64,000 bases of DNA, taken from assembly GCA_030035585.1 (NCBI GenBank), contig CM057481.1:10255128-10319127 (forward strand), given 5' to 3'. The notes below the pieces were generated by a model. It had not been told where the DNA came from. It was given only the letters and a program-made list of their open reading frames with translations, and did no database searches. The DNA is from Dugong dugon. Taxonomy: Eukaryota; Chordata; Mammalia; Sirenia; Dugongidae. Position numbers and translations under genes: made by a program. Positions 33,476 through 44,760 of the stretch are shown here, one piece after another. The number at the start of each line of letters is the position of its first letter. Position 1 is the stretch's first letter.

Positions 33476-33949
33476 TCATTTTTCCTCCTGAGACTCTTTG
33501 AAAGGAAGTGATGCATTCTTTGGGCCAGTGTGGTAAGAACTTTGTCACTTGCTGCAGAGGCTTTTGGTTTGTTCCTAAGCTCTGGGGGAACCCCAGCAAA
33601 TGGCCTTACAGTGCCCTTCAGGTCTCTACACAGCAGCTTCCTGAACCCTGGAGCAGGATGGAATCCCCAGTGGCATCTTTCTCCTTCCCTTCAACCCAGC
33701 CTGAGGGAGAGCCAGGGAATCCCTTTTGGGAACTTAAACAAATGCAGAACTTATTTCCCACCCAAAGGTTTCCAAGAAGTCAATAGGAAATGACTGAATG
33801 TGAAACCCCAGAGCCACAGAGGCCTTGCTCTGGGCCCTGTGGCTGCAGCCAGGCTGTCACCTCCACTTTCGGGTACCTTGTGGGCATCGTCCAGCCAGCG
33901 GTGATCCCATTTTCCAGGCCCGGGAATGGATGTGGCAGGGTAGGCACGT

Positions 33950-34005
33950 CACTTCTGTGGCGTTCTTGCCAAAAATACATACCCTGAATCTAATCATGAG
34001 GAAAC
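33950..34005 (+). repeat. Small old L1 fragment
   Basis: 'cttgccaaaaatacataccctgaatctaatcatgaggaaaca' matches the element at 36695-36740, so it is a short relic of the same family. Confidence 0.55.
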
Positions 34006-34289
34006 ATCTTCTGGGCCCCAAATCTGGCCTTCCCTAAGGGGCATGGAGGCACGACGCCACCCATAGCCGTCATCCTTCTTCAGAATGTCAAACTCTTGAA
34101 GTGCTTCAGCTTCGAGCATCTGGCTCTTTCTGCCTCCACAGAGTAAGAGCTTTGCCTGGAGTTCAGACGGCAGAGGTGGAGCCAGGGACCACAGAGAGAG
34201 GGCCAAACGTTTGACTTCTTCTTTCTATGAAGCTCCATGTCTGGGCATGACCAAAATGAGTTTCAGGTGATGGGCTGGCATTTGCTAAA

Positions 34290-34700
34290 AGGAACTTATC
34301 CGAGGTGGGGTTGTGCGTTTCTCCTTTTGCCTAAACTCCAATATTTTAGGGCTATTTATCAGCTGTGTCTAATCTTGGCCAATTTAACCAGTAGCAGACT
34401 AATAAAATAATGCGTTTAGGCTTGCTGCCAGGACAAATGTTGACTTACCCTTATAATGTTGACTAAAACGAATAACTCTGAAAGTAATTGAGGAGAGAAA
34501 CCTTAGCCAAAAATACAGTGTCTGAAAGAGTGGTTCTGTTTTATTTTACTGGCAGTGCTAAGACATTATGTCCATAACCTAGGCTACAGCCTGCTTCGGC
34601 TCTCGGCAAGTCCCATATTTTACTCAATTATTTCCTCAGCCATAAAGCTTCATTCAGCAAAAATGAATTTTCCCATGGCAGACACATAGGACAGGTTCCT
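34290..34700. other. Repeat-poor intron 1 island
   Basis: A 400-bp segment with no repeat signature, AT-rich but complex ('gggctatttatcagctgtg', 'ggctacagcctgcttcggctc'). A candidate conserved non-coding element; not provable here. Confidence 0.35.
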
Positions 34701-35136
34701 TTTCCAGGGTGGGGCAAAAATGTATTTTCAGTGACTGTGAGAAGAATAAAGGTAATAACTTGTTTGAGCTCCTTCCTCAGAAACAACCGTATGCCATGAA
34801 TGGGAGCCCTCTCAGAGTGTGTAGTAAAATTAATTGCTTCTCCAGGGTGTACTGGATGAAATCCACCTCACTCGCCCCCCAACCCCACCTTTCCTGCACT
34901 TTGCCATCCAGTTTATACGAACACTAGAGAGCTGTAGTATTTTGCCAGCGTGTGTTTTGGACTTGAAGCAGAGGAGGCCAGGAGGACCACAGAAATTGTC
35001 GTACAGCATGATTTATTTCAATCCCTGTTTTTTTTAATTTGCGTTTTATGGGGAGCTTTTTTTGGAGCAGGGTTTCTGAGCATGCTTTCAGAGGCTCATG
35101 CCAACATTGTCAAATTCCCCCTGAGGTCTCCCGCTT

Positions 35137-35338
35137 CCCTGGGTGGCTCATAACGGTTAAGCACTTGGCTACTAACTGAAAGCTTGGCAGTTCGAATCCA
35201 TCCAGAAGTGCCTGGGAAGATCTGCTTCCGAAAGGTAACAGCCATTGAAAATCCTGTGGCGCACAGTTCCACCCTGAAACACATGGGGTCACCATGAGTC
35301 GGAATTGACTCGACGGCAGCTGGTTTGGTTTTGGTTTT
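35137..35338 (+). repeat. AfroSINE (type B)
   Basis: Head 'ttccctgggtggctcataacgg', middle 'cagttcgaatccatccagaagtgcc', tail 'ccatgagtcggaattgactcgacggcagctgg', followed by a TTTGG-rich end. Well preserved. Confidence 0.95.
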
Positions 35339-36559
35339 GTCTCCCCTTAACCAAGGCTCCCCTAAAAGCAACCACCTCACAGGCCAACTTTGGCCCAGAT
35401 GCTATAGGTGCTACCTCCGGCTCAGGCAAAGGTTGTACTTGATCTATAGGAAATATATATAATCTCTCCAACCTTAATTTGTTTGGTTTTACAGTCCCAA
35501 GAGTTGATGGTTTAATTTGTTGAATTTGCCCAGGCCATCTTGAGACGGCTCCATCATCTGCTCTTTAGTACTCCAGGCGAGAGAGAAATCATTGGAACCT
35601 CAACCGTGCAGTCTGACAGCCTGTCTGCAGCTCAGGACATGAGGCTGAACTAACTCGGAATGTGCTGTGGGTTTTATTTATGCAGACTCTCCGTGAACCG
35701 CGTTAGCAAAAACAGCTTTTTTTTTTTTTTCTTTATAGCACCTGATATGGAGGAGATAGTTAGACCATTTTTCATCAGAGGAAATCAGATCTCCCTTGGA
35801 CTCAGAGCAAGGGAACCAGACTCACAGCTGGAGAAAATAAACATTAGGCGTGGCCTCCATGTTTGAGATTAGCCAAGACAAAAAGGATCAGTGATCCCTG
35901 GGGATGCTGTTCTCAGTGGTTTGTCACTTTCCACAAAACCTGTAGTCCCTTTGTTGGAATCACTGATAAGGGTCTCTGGGGAAAAATTACAGTTCTGAAC
36001 TTGAAGACCTTTCGCTCACCTTATGGGTTAGAAACCAATAATTCTAAAACATGTCAGTCTGATCAGTGAAGCCAGGTATCCTTTGGAACTTGGGCCTCAT
36101 TATTTGCCCTTCAGCTTCTGGTAGTAGAAGACACCAGGTTACTGAGCTCTGTGCCAGGGAAAAAGAGAGTAGAAAAAAATTTTAAGGGAAATGTTGGAGT
36201 TGGAAACCATCATTTCATTATTCCCCTTTTCTGTTTCCAAAATATGAGATGAAGAGTCACTTGCAAGCTCCAAGGAAGCTCCCCTTCCTGTTTCTAGAGC
36301 CCATTCCTCTCTGTATGGCCTTCACAAAGCTGTGTCCAGTAGTTCTGTGAAGTCCTCCTCGGGGCTGCCTCTGTGTCCTGCCTGTGTTGTCCACAATGCC
36401 GTGCCTGTCACTGCCAACCACTTCACCTGCCCACTTCTGTTTCCCCACTCCAGCCAATGTGGACTCTTGGACACTTGGCCTGGACCAGCCTTCTGGTTCT
36501 CTCTGGTCAGCTGGGGCACATTCTTCCAAAGGATACTGGGTAATTATTCCCTGAATTGA

Positions 36560-36984
36560 ACTAAAAAGAACGCACATAGTCGCAAAATATCTCACTTAAC
36601 CAAGTGATCGAGGTTAGCATCACCAATAATAAGACATAGCAACATTGTATGCCCCTGGATAAAATGCACTGAGAAGGGCACGTCAGGTCTATGGAAGTCT
36701 TGCCAAAAATGCATGACCTGAATGTAATCATAAGAAAACACCAGAGAGTCAAATTGAGAGACAGTCTACAAAATAGCTCACCATTACGTTTTCTTCGAAA
36801 GCATCAAAATGATGAAAGACAGGAACTGTAAGAGATTGGAAGAAGCTATTGGAGGCAGAGATAACAACTAATTTTAATGTGGGATGCTGGATTGAATCCT
36901 GGAACAGAGACAGGATATTAGTGGGAAAACTGGTGAAATCCCAATAGCATCTTTAGTCATTTAGTTAGTAGTTTTGTAACCTGT
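36560..36984 (+). repeat. Old L1 3' end, left part
   Basis: 'cttgccaaaaatgcatgacctgaatgtaatcat', 'gatgaaagacaggaactg' and 'gtgggaaaactggtgaaatccc' are from a mammal-wide L1 3' end in sense. It is interrupted by an AfroSINE and continues at 37177. Confidence 0.75.
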
Positions 36985-37176
36985 AACCCATTGCCGTCGA
37001 GTTGATTCTGACTTATAGAGACCCTATAAGACAAAGTAGAACTGCCCCCATAGGGTTTCTAAGGCTGTAATCTTTACGGAAGCAGACTGCCACATCGTTC
37101 TCCCGCGGAGTGGCTGATCATTAGTAGACCTTTCAATTAGTAGCTGCACGCTTAACCACTGTGCCACCAGGGCTCC
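36985..37176 (-). repeat. AfroSINE (type A) inside L1
   Basis: Antisense copy from 'cattgccgtcgagttgattctgac' to 'gcttaaccactgtgccaccagggctcc'. L1 sequence flanks it on both sides. Confidence 0.94.
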
Positions 37177-37335
37177 TGAGTGGTGTTGTGCCAATGTTAA
37201 TTTCTTAGTTTCAGTAAATGTACCATGGTTATGTACATCAGGGAAGTGGAAGGAAGAGTGTACAGGAATTCTCTGTACTATTTTTGCAACTTTTCTGTAA
37301 ATCTAAAATTATTTTAAAATAAAAATTTTTTTAAA
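37177..37335 (+). repeat. Old L1 3' end, right part
   Basis: 'gtgccaatgttaatttcttagtttcag', 'accatggttatgtacatcagg', 'tctctgtactatttttgcaacttttctg' and an A-rich end are the characteristic ancient L1 3' terminus, the continuation of 36560-36984. Confidence 0.85.
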
Positions 37336-37554
37336 GGCAATAATACGCACATCGAGTGATTAGATAAGTTCTCCTGTTCCTTAGAGGGGATGGTGTAGGT
37401 GAGGAGAAATAATCTTTCGTAAAATATACCAGTTTGTGAGTACTATTCTAGGCTGCGTTCACTGAAAGCCTGCTGTTTATAATGTGCTGAGCTCTGTTCT
37501 TGTTGCTGTCTCTGGGTAGAATAGCACAGCGGAGGGTTATAGTCTAGTATACGG

Positions 37555-37601
37555 TCTACATCTTGCCTCTGCCATCTTGAGATATGTGGCCTTGTGCGAG
37601 T
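37555..37601 (+). repeat. MIR, left part, split by AfroSINE
   Basis: 'cttgcctctgccatcttgagatatgtggccttgtgcgag' is the start of the MIR core; the rest of the element follows the SINE at 37755. Confidence 0.65.
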
Positions 37602-37754
37602 TACCCATTGCCGTCGAGTCGATTCCGACTCATAGTAACCCTATGGGACAGAGTAAAACTGCCCCATAGTTTCCAAGGAGTGGCTGGTGGATTCCAACTG
37701 CCAACCATTTGGTTAGCAGCCGTAGCTCTTAACTACTACACCACCAGGGTTTCC
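37602..37754 (-). repeat. AfroSINE (type A) inside MIR
   Basis: Antisense copy 'cccattgccgtcgagtcgattccgactcatag' to 'cttaactactacaccaccagg'. It separates two halves of one MIR. Confidence 0.95.
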
Positions 37755-37920
37755 AGGTTAACTTATGCACACTGAGCCTTGGCTTACCCATTTGTAAAAT
37801 GGGAGTAATGGTGTTAGCTCATTCATAGGATATTCTGAAGATGCCATGAGCAAATTTATGTAAAGGTCTTCTTCCAGTGCCTGACACAGATTATTAGTCC
37901 CTAACAAATGGTAGTTCTTA
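37755..37920 (+). repeat. MIR, right part
   Basis: 'ctgagccttggcttacccatttgtaaaatgggagtaatgg' and 'cttccagtgcctgacacag' complete the MIR begun at 37555. Confidence 0.8.
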
Positions 37921-37934
37921 CTGAATTCCCACCA

Positions 37935-38040
37935 CTGCATTATGAGAGAATTATTTCTCCATTTTTCAGTTGGAGAAATGTGCATAAGTAACTTGCCCAA
38001 GATCACCAAGCTAATAAGCACCAGAGTCAGACTAAGATAC
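37935..38040 (-). repeat. MIR relic
   Basis: Antisense: 'ctccatttttcagttggagaaatgtgcataagtaacttgcccaagatcaccaagc'. A GATA/ATGG microsatellite follows (38043-38078). Confidence 0.75.
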
Positions 38041-38099
38041 AAGATAGATGGATGAATGGATAGATAGGTAGATAAACCCACCTCTCCAAAAATACAGTT

Positions 38100-39250
38100 C
38101 ATTCTCAACTATTTAGTTAAAAAAAAAAAAAAAAAAGTTAATGTAGAAGGGAGACTCTGCAGGAATTCTTTGAAGAACAAGATACAAGGCAAGCTGTCAA
38201 GTCCCCCCCGCAACAAGGGTAGAGACAGGAGTCAGAGACACAAGGCAGGTTTCAAATGTGGCTTGGAAGGAGGGTGGAGGCAGAAGTGAAACAATGAGCC
38301 CGTGGGTGAATGCAAGACCCTAAAGGGGTGGGAGGGCCTTGGTCACAGGAGGTGTCAAACGAAGTGAGAACCCAAGAATATCTATGGTCACCTATAGTTT
38401 TGAAGGTGAGAATCTTAGACATAAACTGTAAAATGGTGTGAACTGCCCTTTTGCCCTAAGGAGGGGGATGGCAAAGTAGGGGAATCGAGCTTTACATTGA
38501 TTTGGCTGGAGAGACGCAAAGGGGAGTGAGAGCCTGGCAAGAATGGGAGTTCTTGGCCTTCTTAGAAGATGGTGCTACTGTAGGGATTAGAGAGAACTTG
38601 ACTTGGGAGATGCACTTGTGGGGAAAGCAAAGCACGCCCACAAAAGAAACCACAGGAACAGAGTACTCCTGCCCATCGTCAGTCTGATTGAGAATGGCCC
38701 CTATTTTCCCTGGGTGTTTCTGAGATGAGTGACGGTTGACCTCCAGCGGAGTGTTTGGTGAGGAGGAGCCTGTGATGGGTTTCTAAATGAGACGGAATGA
38801 AAAACCAGTTGATAGAATACAGCAGACTTCAGGGAGTCTTACTGCAGCTGGGCTGCTGCCCCTCCACGGAGTTTTTGCCCGTCTAAATTTAAATGATGCA
38901 AAGTAGCTCTCCTGGCTTTGGCTTTCCCAGTGGCATGGACCTTTCCCTATTCCATTCTATGTCAGTGAAAAGTTACTGAAACTCAGTAGTGCGATTTTTT
39001 TTTTTTTTCATTTTACCAGGCTTCTAATTATATTTGATTCTAGATGACATCTGTCGCTTTAGCATCTTCTCTCACTGCGCCTTCACTAGCAACTGAAGCA
39101 AAAGCCTTTGATGGCACCTGTCTGTTCCAGTTCAGTGTTCACTGGTATATTTGCAAAACAGCTTTATGTCCATTTTTTTAAAAATACCTTTTTAATATGG
39201 AGAATTCTGACCACATACCACTGGCAGGGCTGTATCCTGAGTCCCCTGTA
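38100..39250. other. Unique intron sequence with A-run
   Basis: An A18 run lies at about 38119-38136. No gene or recognised repeat in the remainder. Confidence 0.45.
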
Positions 39251-39257
39251 CTCTTCC

Positions 39258-39456
39258 TACCCGCTGCCGTCAAGTCAATTCCGACTCATAGCAACCCTAT
39301 AGGACAGGATAGAACTGCCCTACAGGGTTTCCAAGGCTGTGAATCCTTATGGAAGCCAACTGCCACATCTTTCTCCCGTGGAGCAGCTGGTGGGTTCAAA
39401 CCACTGACCTTTTGGTTTGCAGCTGAGTGCTACAACCACTGCACCACAAGGGCTTC
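39258..39456 (-). repeat. AfroSINE (type A, long tail form)
   Basis: Antisense copy with the extra 'ttatggaagccaactgccacatctttctcccgtgg' segment that marks the longer type A copies (as in 10867-11078 and 54448-54624). The head end reads 'cactgcaccacaagggc'. Confidence 0.94.
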
Positions 39457-39748
39457 TTCAAGTACAAGAGATGCTCTAAATTGCTGAATCAATTCTTTTA
39501 TGAAAAAATATGACTTCTATGCCTATCTTTCTTCATTCTCTATTTTCCTTCCTTCCTCCTCTCCCCTCCTTCTCCTCCTCTTTTCCCTTCCTTGTCCTCA
39601 GAATAGGTGAAGAGAAAACATTGGCTAAAAGTCAGTACCTATTCATGATGACAATTCACAGCAAACTTGGTGTAGGAGGGAACTTTCTCTGCTTGATAAA
39701 GGCTGTCTCTTCCCTGCTCTCAGTGAACACAATACCTAGTGATGAAAT

Positions 39749-39890
39749 CTTTTTTTGTTGTTGTTTAATTGTGATAAAATTATATATAACAAAACATTTG
39801 CCATTTCTGCATTTTGTATGTGTACAATCCAGTGACATTAATTACATTCATTCTGTTGTGTAACCGTCACCACTAAGTGATAAAATCTTA
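39749..39890 (-). repeat. Old L1 3' end
   Basis: 'ttgttgttgtttaattgtgataaaattatatataac', 'catttgccatttctgc', 'gtacaatccagtgacatta' and 'tgttgtgtaaccgtcaccac' are the antisense 3' end of an ancient L1. The same motif recurs at 49842-49925. Confidence 0.78.
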
Positions 39891-42844
39891 GTAATCACTT
39901 TAGAATTAGGAATTAGACCAGTGTACCCGCTGTCACGACTTGTAATTAATTAGCATCATACAGGTGGGCCTAGTGCAATATGACAAGAAAAACAGGAAGG
40001 CTACAAAGCCTGGCAAAGATGAAACTGTTGTTAGTCACAAAATACTGCCTATACAATGCTCAATTCCATTTTTCTTTTTTTTAAACCTCCTTAGCAAGAT
40101 GCCCTCCTACCCCTGTCTTACAGTCACGGGGCGGTGGTGGTGGTGGTGGGGAGGCGGCTGGCTGCACTTGAAACAGAACACCTTGTTCCTGGGTCAGCGT
40201 TAACCTTGCCTCGCTTTGTCTGTCCCCTGAGCTGTTGGATTAGGAAGGTTCTCTGCAGGTTGTATTCTGTCATCTCTCTGCAAAGCCGGAAAGCATCCCT
40301 GGTATTGTATTGCCAGTTCTCAGTAGAGCTACTTAACTGGAATCTGGAAACATTTTCCCTGAGGGCTCTCTTTAGACAGCAGTAAAATGTAGCTGGAGAC
40401 ATGCTGAGTAAATGGAAAAGAAAAATCAAATTAGACCAAGAATTTTTTTAATCTCCTATTCTTACAGAAGCCCTGAGGGAGAACACCATAATTCATACCT
40501 CACTTATATGGGTCAGGCATAAAGCCTCCCGCATGGATCCAATAAGCTGTGAGTGTTCTGGTTTTGAAATGGCACCTGCCTGCGTTGCTGGGTCATAGCA
40601 CTGAATCCTGCAGCAGCAGCCTCTGGTTCCATTGTGTGTGACTCGGGAATGTCAGGTTGCCCGAGAACAGCTCAGTGTTTACTTCTAAGGAGCAATGCCG
40701 TAGAGAAGCAGTTCCATTACAGTCTCCTGTAGCAGCACTCCGCTTGACCTGCACAGGGGCCGATGTTTGCGTTGTACATAATCTCATAGCTGTGCAGAAA
40801 ATGCTAGTCCAGCTGGGTCATGGACGATGTGCAGCAGAGTCAGCAGACCCTTAGGAAAGATGACCCAGCAAGTGGAATGGAGCCGAATCTTCCCCCATCC
40901 TGCCAAGGCTGCAGTGCTCCCTGCTCCTTTTTGGAGCAAGAGAACCCGATCAGCGTTTGCCCTGCAACCTCCCAGTTTGGTACAGAATCTGTGACCAGCG
41001 GCTTTCACCATTCAAAAAAAGCAGAGCCCCAGGAGTCTCCGGGCTCTGAGGTGCATGCAGGGTTACCTGAGACCCAGTGCTGCTCCCCCAGGAAATCCCT
41101 GTCTCCCCGCTTGCTGCAGTGCAGTTTGTGCTACCAGAGGTAGCGATGTCACAACCCTGACATTTCCAATCCAAAGCAAGAGCCACGTAAAGAAATTCAG
41201 GGGACGCTCAAGAGGCTGTGTGTATATGTGTGTGAGTGAGTTCAGTATTCCAGCAGTGCAGCTGTGACGTAAAAAAAAAAATGGTTTAAACTCCTCCTTT
41301 GGGCACAGATACTCAGGAGCCAGACACTGGGCTGGGAGCATCCTGAAGGGCACTGTCACCTGCAAGCAGGAGGGCCACCAGACCTCTCCCGTCAGCACTT
41401 AAATAATTGTAATGCAGTGTCTCTCACACTGGGATATTCATCCTTTACATTCTGGATGGAGCCTTTGACCACATTTGGAGAGTTTTCAGCTGTTTGCTAG
41501 CTCAGCACGCCGAGAAGCCAGAGAGGTACCCGGCAGCCTGGATTCAGTCTCCATCTTGGAAAAGTATTTGACTCTTTGAGAAATCGTGAAGTCACCCCAG
41601 CCAGTGTAGAATTGTATTGAACTTTTTTTTTTTTTTTTGTGGTGTTTTTAATTTTCTATTAAAAAGTGAAAAAAGTTGGAGACAGTCTATTTCAAAGAAA
41701 GCTTCTGAGTTCTAAGGCTGGCAAGGATGTGAAATGACATGAGAACTTCTCGGCAGGATTCTAAATTCAGGAAAGATTTTTCCAAGCACCTACTATGTTC
41801 AGCCCACCCTGCAGGGATATCCTGGAGAATCTGAAGATCTGGGTTAACCCTCAAAACTTTGAAAGCAATGGCTGGAGAAGAAAGATGAGCACCTTGATGC
41901 TCCCTCTGGAAATGATCGAGGTTTGCCACAGCCATTGGCAGGTTTGGCTTTTTCCATCAAAATTTGGTATCTTCATGTGCTGTCCAGAGTCTGCCTCATC
42001 AGATGGCGCTTAGGAGGCCAAGGGTAACCATTCTCTTTGTCTTTGTAAATGTGTCATCTGTCATTCCTCTCTTCCCCACAGCCTGGTGATTTTACTTGTA
42101 TAATTCTTCTCTGCGAAGTCATTGGAGTGGGTGTGTGTCCTCTCACCCGTCAGCCTGCTTTGGGGTGCCTTTCAGGTTTGCAAAGACTATTTTATGTGGA
42201 GGTTATTTTTAAAACTTGTGGCTCTATGTGGTATAGAAAAGGTTGCCGTGGTAGGGTTTTCTCTGTGAGTTTTCTTTATCTGGTGGTTTTTTTACATTCA
42301 GATATACTCTAGATGCAAAGATGCTTTTTGAGAGCCCAGTAATAGAACTTTTTTTAATTTAATTTTTAATTTTGTGAATTATAGAAGACCAATGTACTTT
42401 GTGCTTTAGAAAATCCATTGCATAAAAGGAATTCAGAGAAATGGCTTCAGGCAAGATGGAGAAAAGGTTTTTCAAATGATCAACAAAACCAGAAGCACCA
42501 AAAGGTGACTGCCTGACAAGGTCATTGGATGGGAAGTCAGAGACGGCTTTTCTCTGAAGGAGGGGTTAGGGGGAATGATTCTACTAAATGGAAGCTTCTG
42601 AATTAAAAACTGATTGGTATTGGGAAGAGGGGCCAAGGAGCCTGTTTGCTGTCGGCTCAGAAGCTGCCTCTGTTGACATCTCTGCCATTTCTTCTTCCTT
42701 GGCTCCTAAGCCAGGTCATCTCCCTGATATCTGTTTATATTCCACAGCAGCTCCTGGAGTGGGAAATGACTGTATGGTGGAATGACGTTGTCTTTGTAAC
42801 TGACCTTGACATTTCCCCCTTTTTTTTTTCTTTTAACCCTGCAG
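39891..42844. other. 3' part of intron 1 before exon 2
   Basis: About 3 kb with no recognised repeat apart from a GGT-rich tract (40130-40150) and T-runs (41620-41638). The pyrimidine tract and acceptor of exon 2 lie at its end. Several open frames at 40820-41400 on both strands are unsupported. Confidence 0.45.
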
Positions 42845-42952
42845 GAGCCTAGTAATAAACGGGTCAAACCCCTTTCCAGGGTCACATCACTTGCAAACCT
42901 CATCCCACCTGTGAAGGCCACACCGTTAAAGCGCTTCAGCCAAACCCTGCAG
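42845..42952 (+). CDS. ARHGEF3: ARHGEF3 coding exon 2, residues 33-68
   Basis: Encodes 36 residues beginning EPSNKRVKPLSRVTSLANLI and ending KRFSQTLQ, recognised as the second coding segment of ARHGEF3 and common to its isoforms as far as I recall. The acceptor is a long T/C tract with CTGCAG|GAG; the donor is CAG|GTAAGA, close to consensus. Entry and exit are both phase 0, so skipping it would keep the frame. The segment is basic (KRVK, KATPLKR) and has no enzymatic domain; it belongs to the N-terminal region preceding the DH domain. Reading through the donor reaches a stop about 100 bp later, supporting the splice. Confidence 0.96.
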
Positions 42953-43307
42953 GTAAGAAGGACCCAGCGAGCCCGTATTTGCAGAAAACCATATGGTGCG
43001 GGAGGGGCCACCCCTGTCCTACCCAGAATTTCCCCCGGTTTCGGATTGACCTGAATCAGTTTTTCTCCATAGAAGAAAGCAAGTGAGGAGACTGGGCAGA
43101 AGAAAGACTCGCAGTCTGGGGCCGGAGTCCTTCTAGGGGCCCCTCAAGGAGCCATTTCTGTTGGGTCTTTCCCCACAATTGAGTTTCAGAGTTGAGTGCC
43201 CTGTCCAGATGTGCTTTCACAGACTTCATCCTAAAAAAATCTCTGGGCCTCCTAAGGAAACCCTGCACAAGACTTGGGCCGGAGGGAGGGCAGCCCAGCC
43301 TAGTGGC

Positions 43308-43632
43308 TTAGACCAGGGGTCGGCAGACTGTGGCATGTCAGAAAAAGCCAGCCGGCCACCTGTTTTTATGGCCCGTGAGTTCAGAATGGTTTTTATGTTA
43401 TAAAAAATCGAAAGAACAATAATATTTCATGACATGGGAACATTACATGAAATTGAGATTTCAGTGTCCATAAGTAAAGTTTCGTTGGAACACAGCCACG
43501 CCGATCTGTTTAATTGTCTATAGCGGCTACAGTGGCAGAGTTGGGAAGCTGTACCGGAGCCCACATGGCCCACAAAGCAGCAATATTCACTGTCTAACCC
43601 TTTACAGATAGTGTTTGCTGACCTCTGGCTTG
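43308..43632 (+). repeat. hAT-type DNA transposon ('ggtcggcagac' family)
   Basis: Starts 'ccaggggtcggcagactgtggc', contains 'agtaaagtttcgttggaacacagccacgcc', 'tgtctatagcggctacagtggcagagttg', and ends 'tttgctgacctctgg', so both ends of a mammal-wide non-autonomous hAT element are present. It lies about 360 bp after exon 2. Confidence 0.82.
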
Positions 43633-43639
43633 GAGCAAG

Positions 43640-43838
43640 GGCCCTGGTGTAGAAGTGCCTTGGGTCTCACCCAGGCTCTATCACTCAAAGACTTTTGTCA
43701 CCTTGGGCAAGTGACTTAGACTCTCTAGGCCTCCCTTTTACTCCTCATGGGTAAATCAGGCATGATGCTGTCAGCTCCTTGATAGAATTATTGTACAGAT
43801 TTATGAGGCAGGGCATTTAAAGGGCCTAGTATAGTACC
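43640..43838 (+). repeat. MIR
   Basis: Sense MIR: 'cccaggctctatcactcaaagac', 'caccttgggcaagtgacttagactctctaggcctcc' and a worn 3' end, directly preceding an AfroSINE. Confidence 0.8.
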
Positions 43839-43840
43839 TA

Positions 43841-44052
43841 GGGAGCCCTGGTGGTACAACAGTTAAGCGCTTACCTGCTAACCAAGAGCCTGGCAGTTTG
43901 AACCCACCCAGCAGCTCTGCAAGAGACAAAGCCCTGGTGATCTGCTCTCATAAAGATTACAGCCTAGGAAACCCTACGGGGCAGTTCTACTCTGTCACGT
44001 GGGGTTGCTATGAGTCACAATTGACTCAAAGGCACAACAGCAGCATCACAGC
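43841..44052 (+). repeat. AfroSINE (type A) with TSD
   Basis: Full-length sense copy 'gagccctggtggtacaacagttaagcg' to 'tgagtcacaattgactcaaaggc'. Flanked by AGTATAGT at 43828-43835 and 44053-44060, a likely target duplication at the end of the MIR. Confidence 0.94.
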
Positions 44053-44368
44053 AGTATAGTGCTTTGGCCCTTGGAGCAATCACAGAATTACTAAGTAGTT
44101 AGCTAATTAGTAACATTAGTTACTCTAATAATTTTTTGGTTAATGAGTGGTTTTAGTTGTTCTTGTTCTTAAACTCCTGATAAAGTTTATCTTTTAAAGT
44201 GAAAATCAAGATTTGTCCAAGGCCTTGGACCCAATTTGATAACTGTAAAAATTCTTTTAAACTGAAGTCCACACAAGCCATGCATGAAAAGATTCACTTA
44301 GTTTAGCTGCGAAATAGTCTTGAGTCTGCCATTTTTGGTTTGCCATACTTTTGTGTTTGATTTCTGAG

Positions 44369-44755
44369 TGTCTTAGTTATCTAGTGCTGCTATAACAGAA
44401 ATACGGTAAGTGGATGGCTTTGACAAACAAATTTATCTTCTCACAGTTTAGGAGGTTAGAAATCTGAATTAAGGGTGCTGTCTCTAGGGGAAGGCTTTCT
44501 CTTCTGGAGGAAGGCCCTTTGTTTCTTTGAGCTTCTGCATGTGGCTTGGCATCTCCCTTCCCCCATCTCTGCATCTCTCGCTTGCTCGTTTAATCTCTTA
44601 TATCTCAAAAGAGATTGACTTAAGACACACCTTACACTAATCCTGCCTCATTGACAGAACCAAGACAACCCATTCCCAAATGGGTTATAACCACAGGCAT
44701 AGAGGTTAGGATTTACAGCACATATTTTTTTGGGGACACAGTTCAACCCATAGCA
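44369..44755 (-). mobile_element. Solo LTR, MaLR/ERVL-like (copy 3) with TSD
   Basis: On the minus strand it begins TGCTATGG and ends CTAAGACA (387 bp), flanked by a perfect 5-bp duplication CTGAG (44364-44368 and 44756-44760). It carries the shared 3' part of copies 1 and 2 but is about 90-220 bp shorter, so it has internal deletions or belongs to a shorter subfamily. Confidence 0.92.
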
Positions 44756-44760
44756 CTGAG

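Larger units (their letters stand above)
16173..42844 (+). other. ARHGEF3: ARHGEF3 intron 1
   Basis: A 26.7-kb intron from donor GTAGGG to an acceptor with a long pyrimidine tract (42817-42839) and TGCAG. It has fewer young SINEs in its first 19 kb than elsewhere in the window. Regions 16173-19640 and 24480-26680 contain no repeat that I recognise except oligo-A/T tracts and could contain regulatory DNA. No exon on either strand is supported inside it. Confidence 0.9.
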
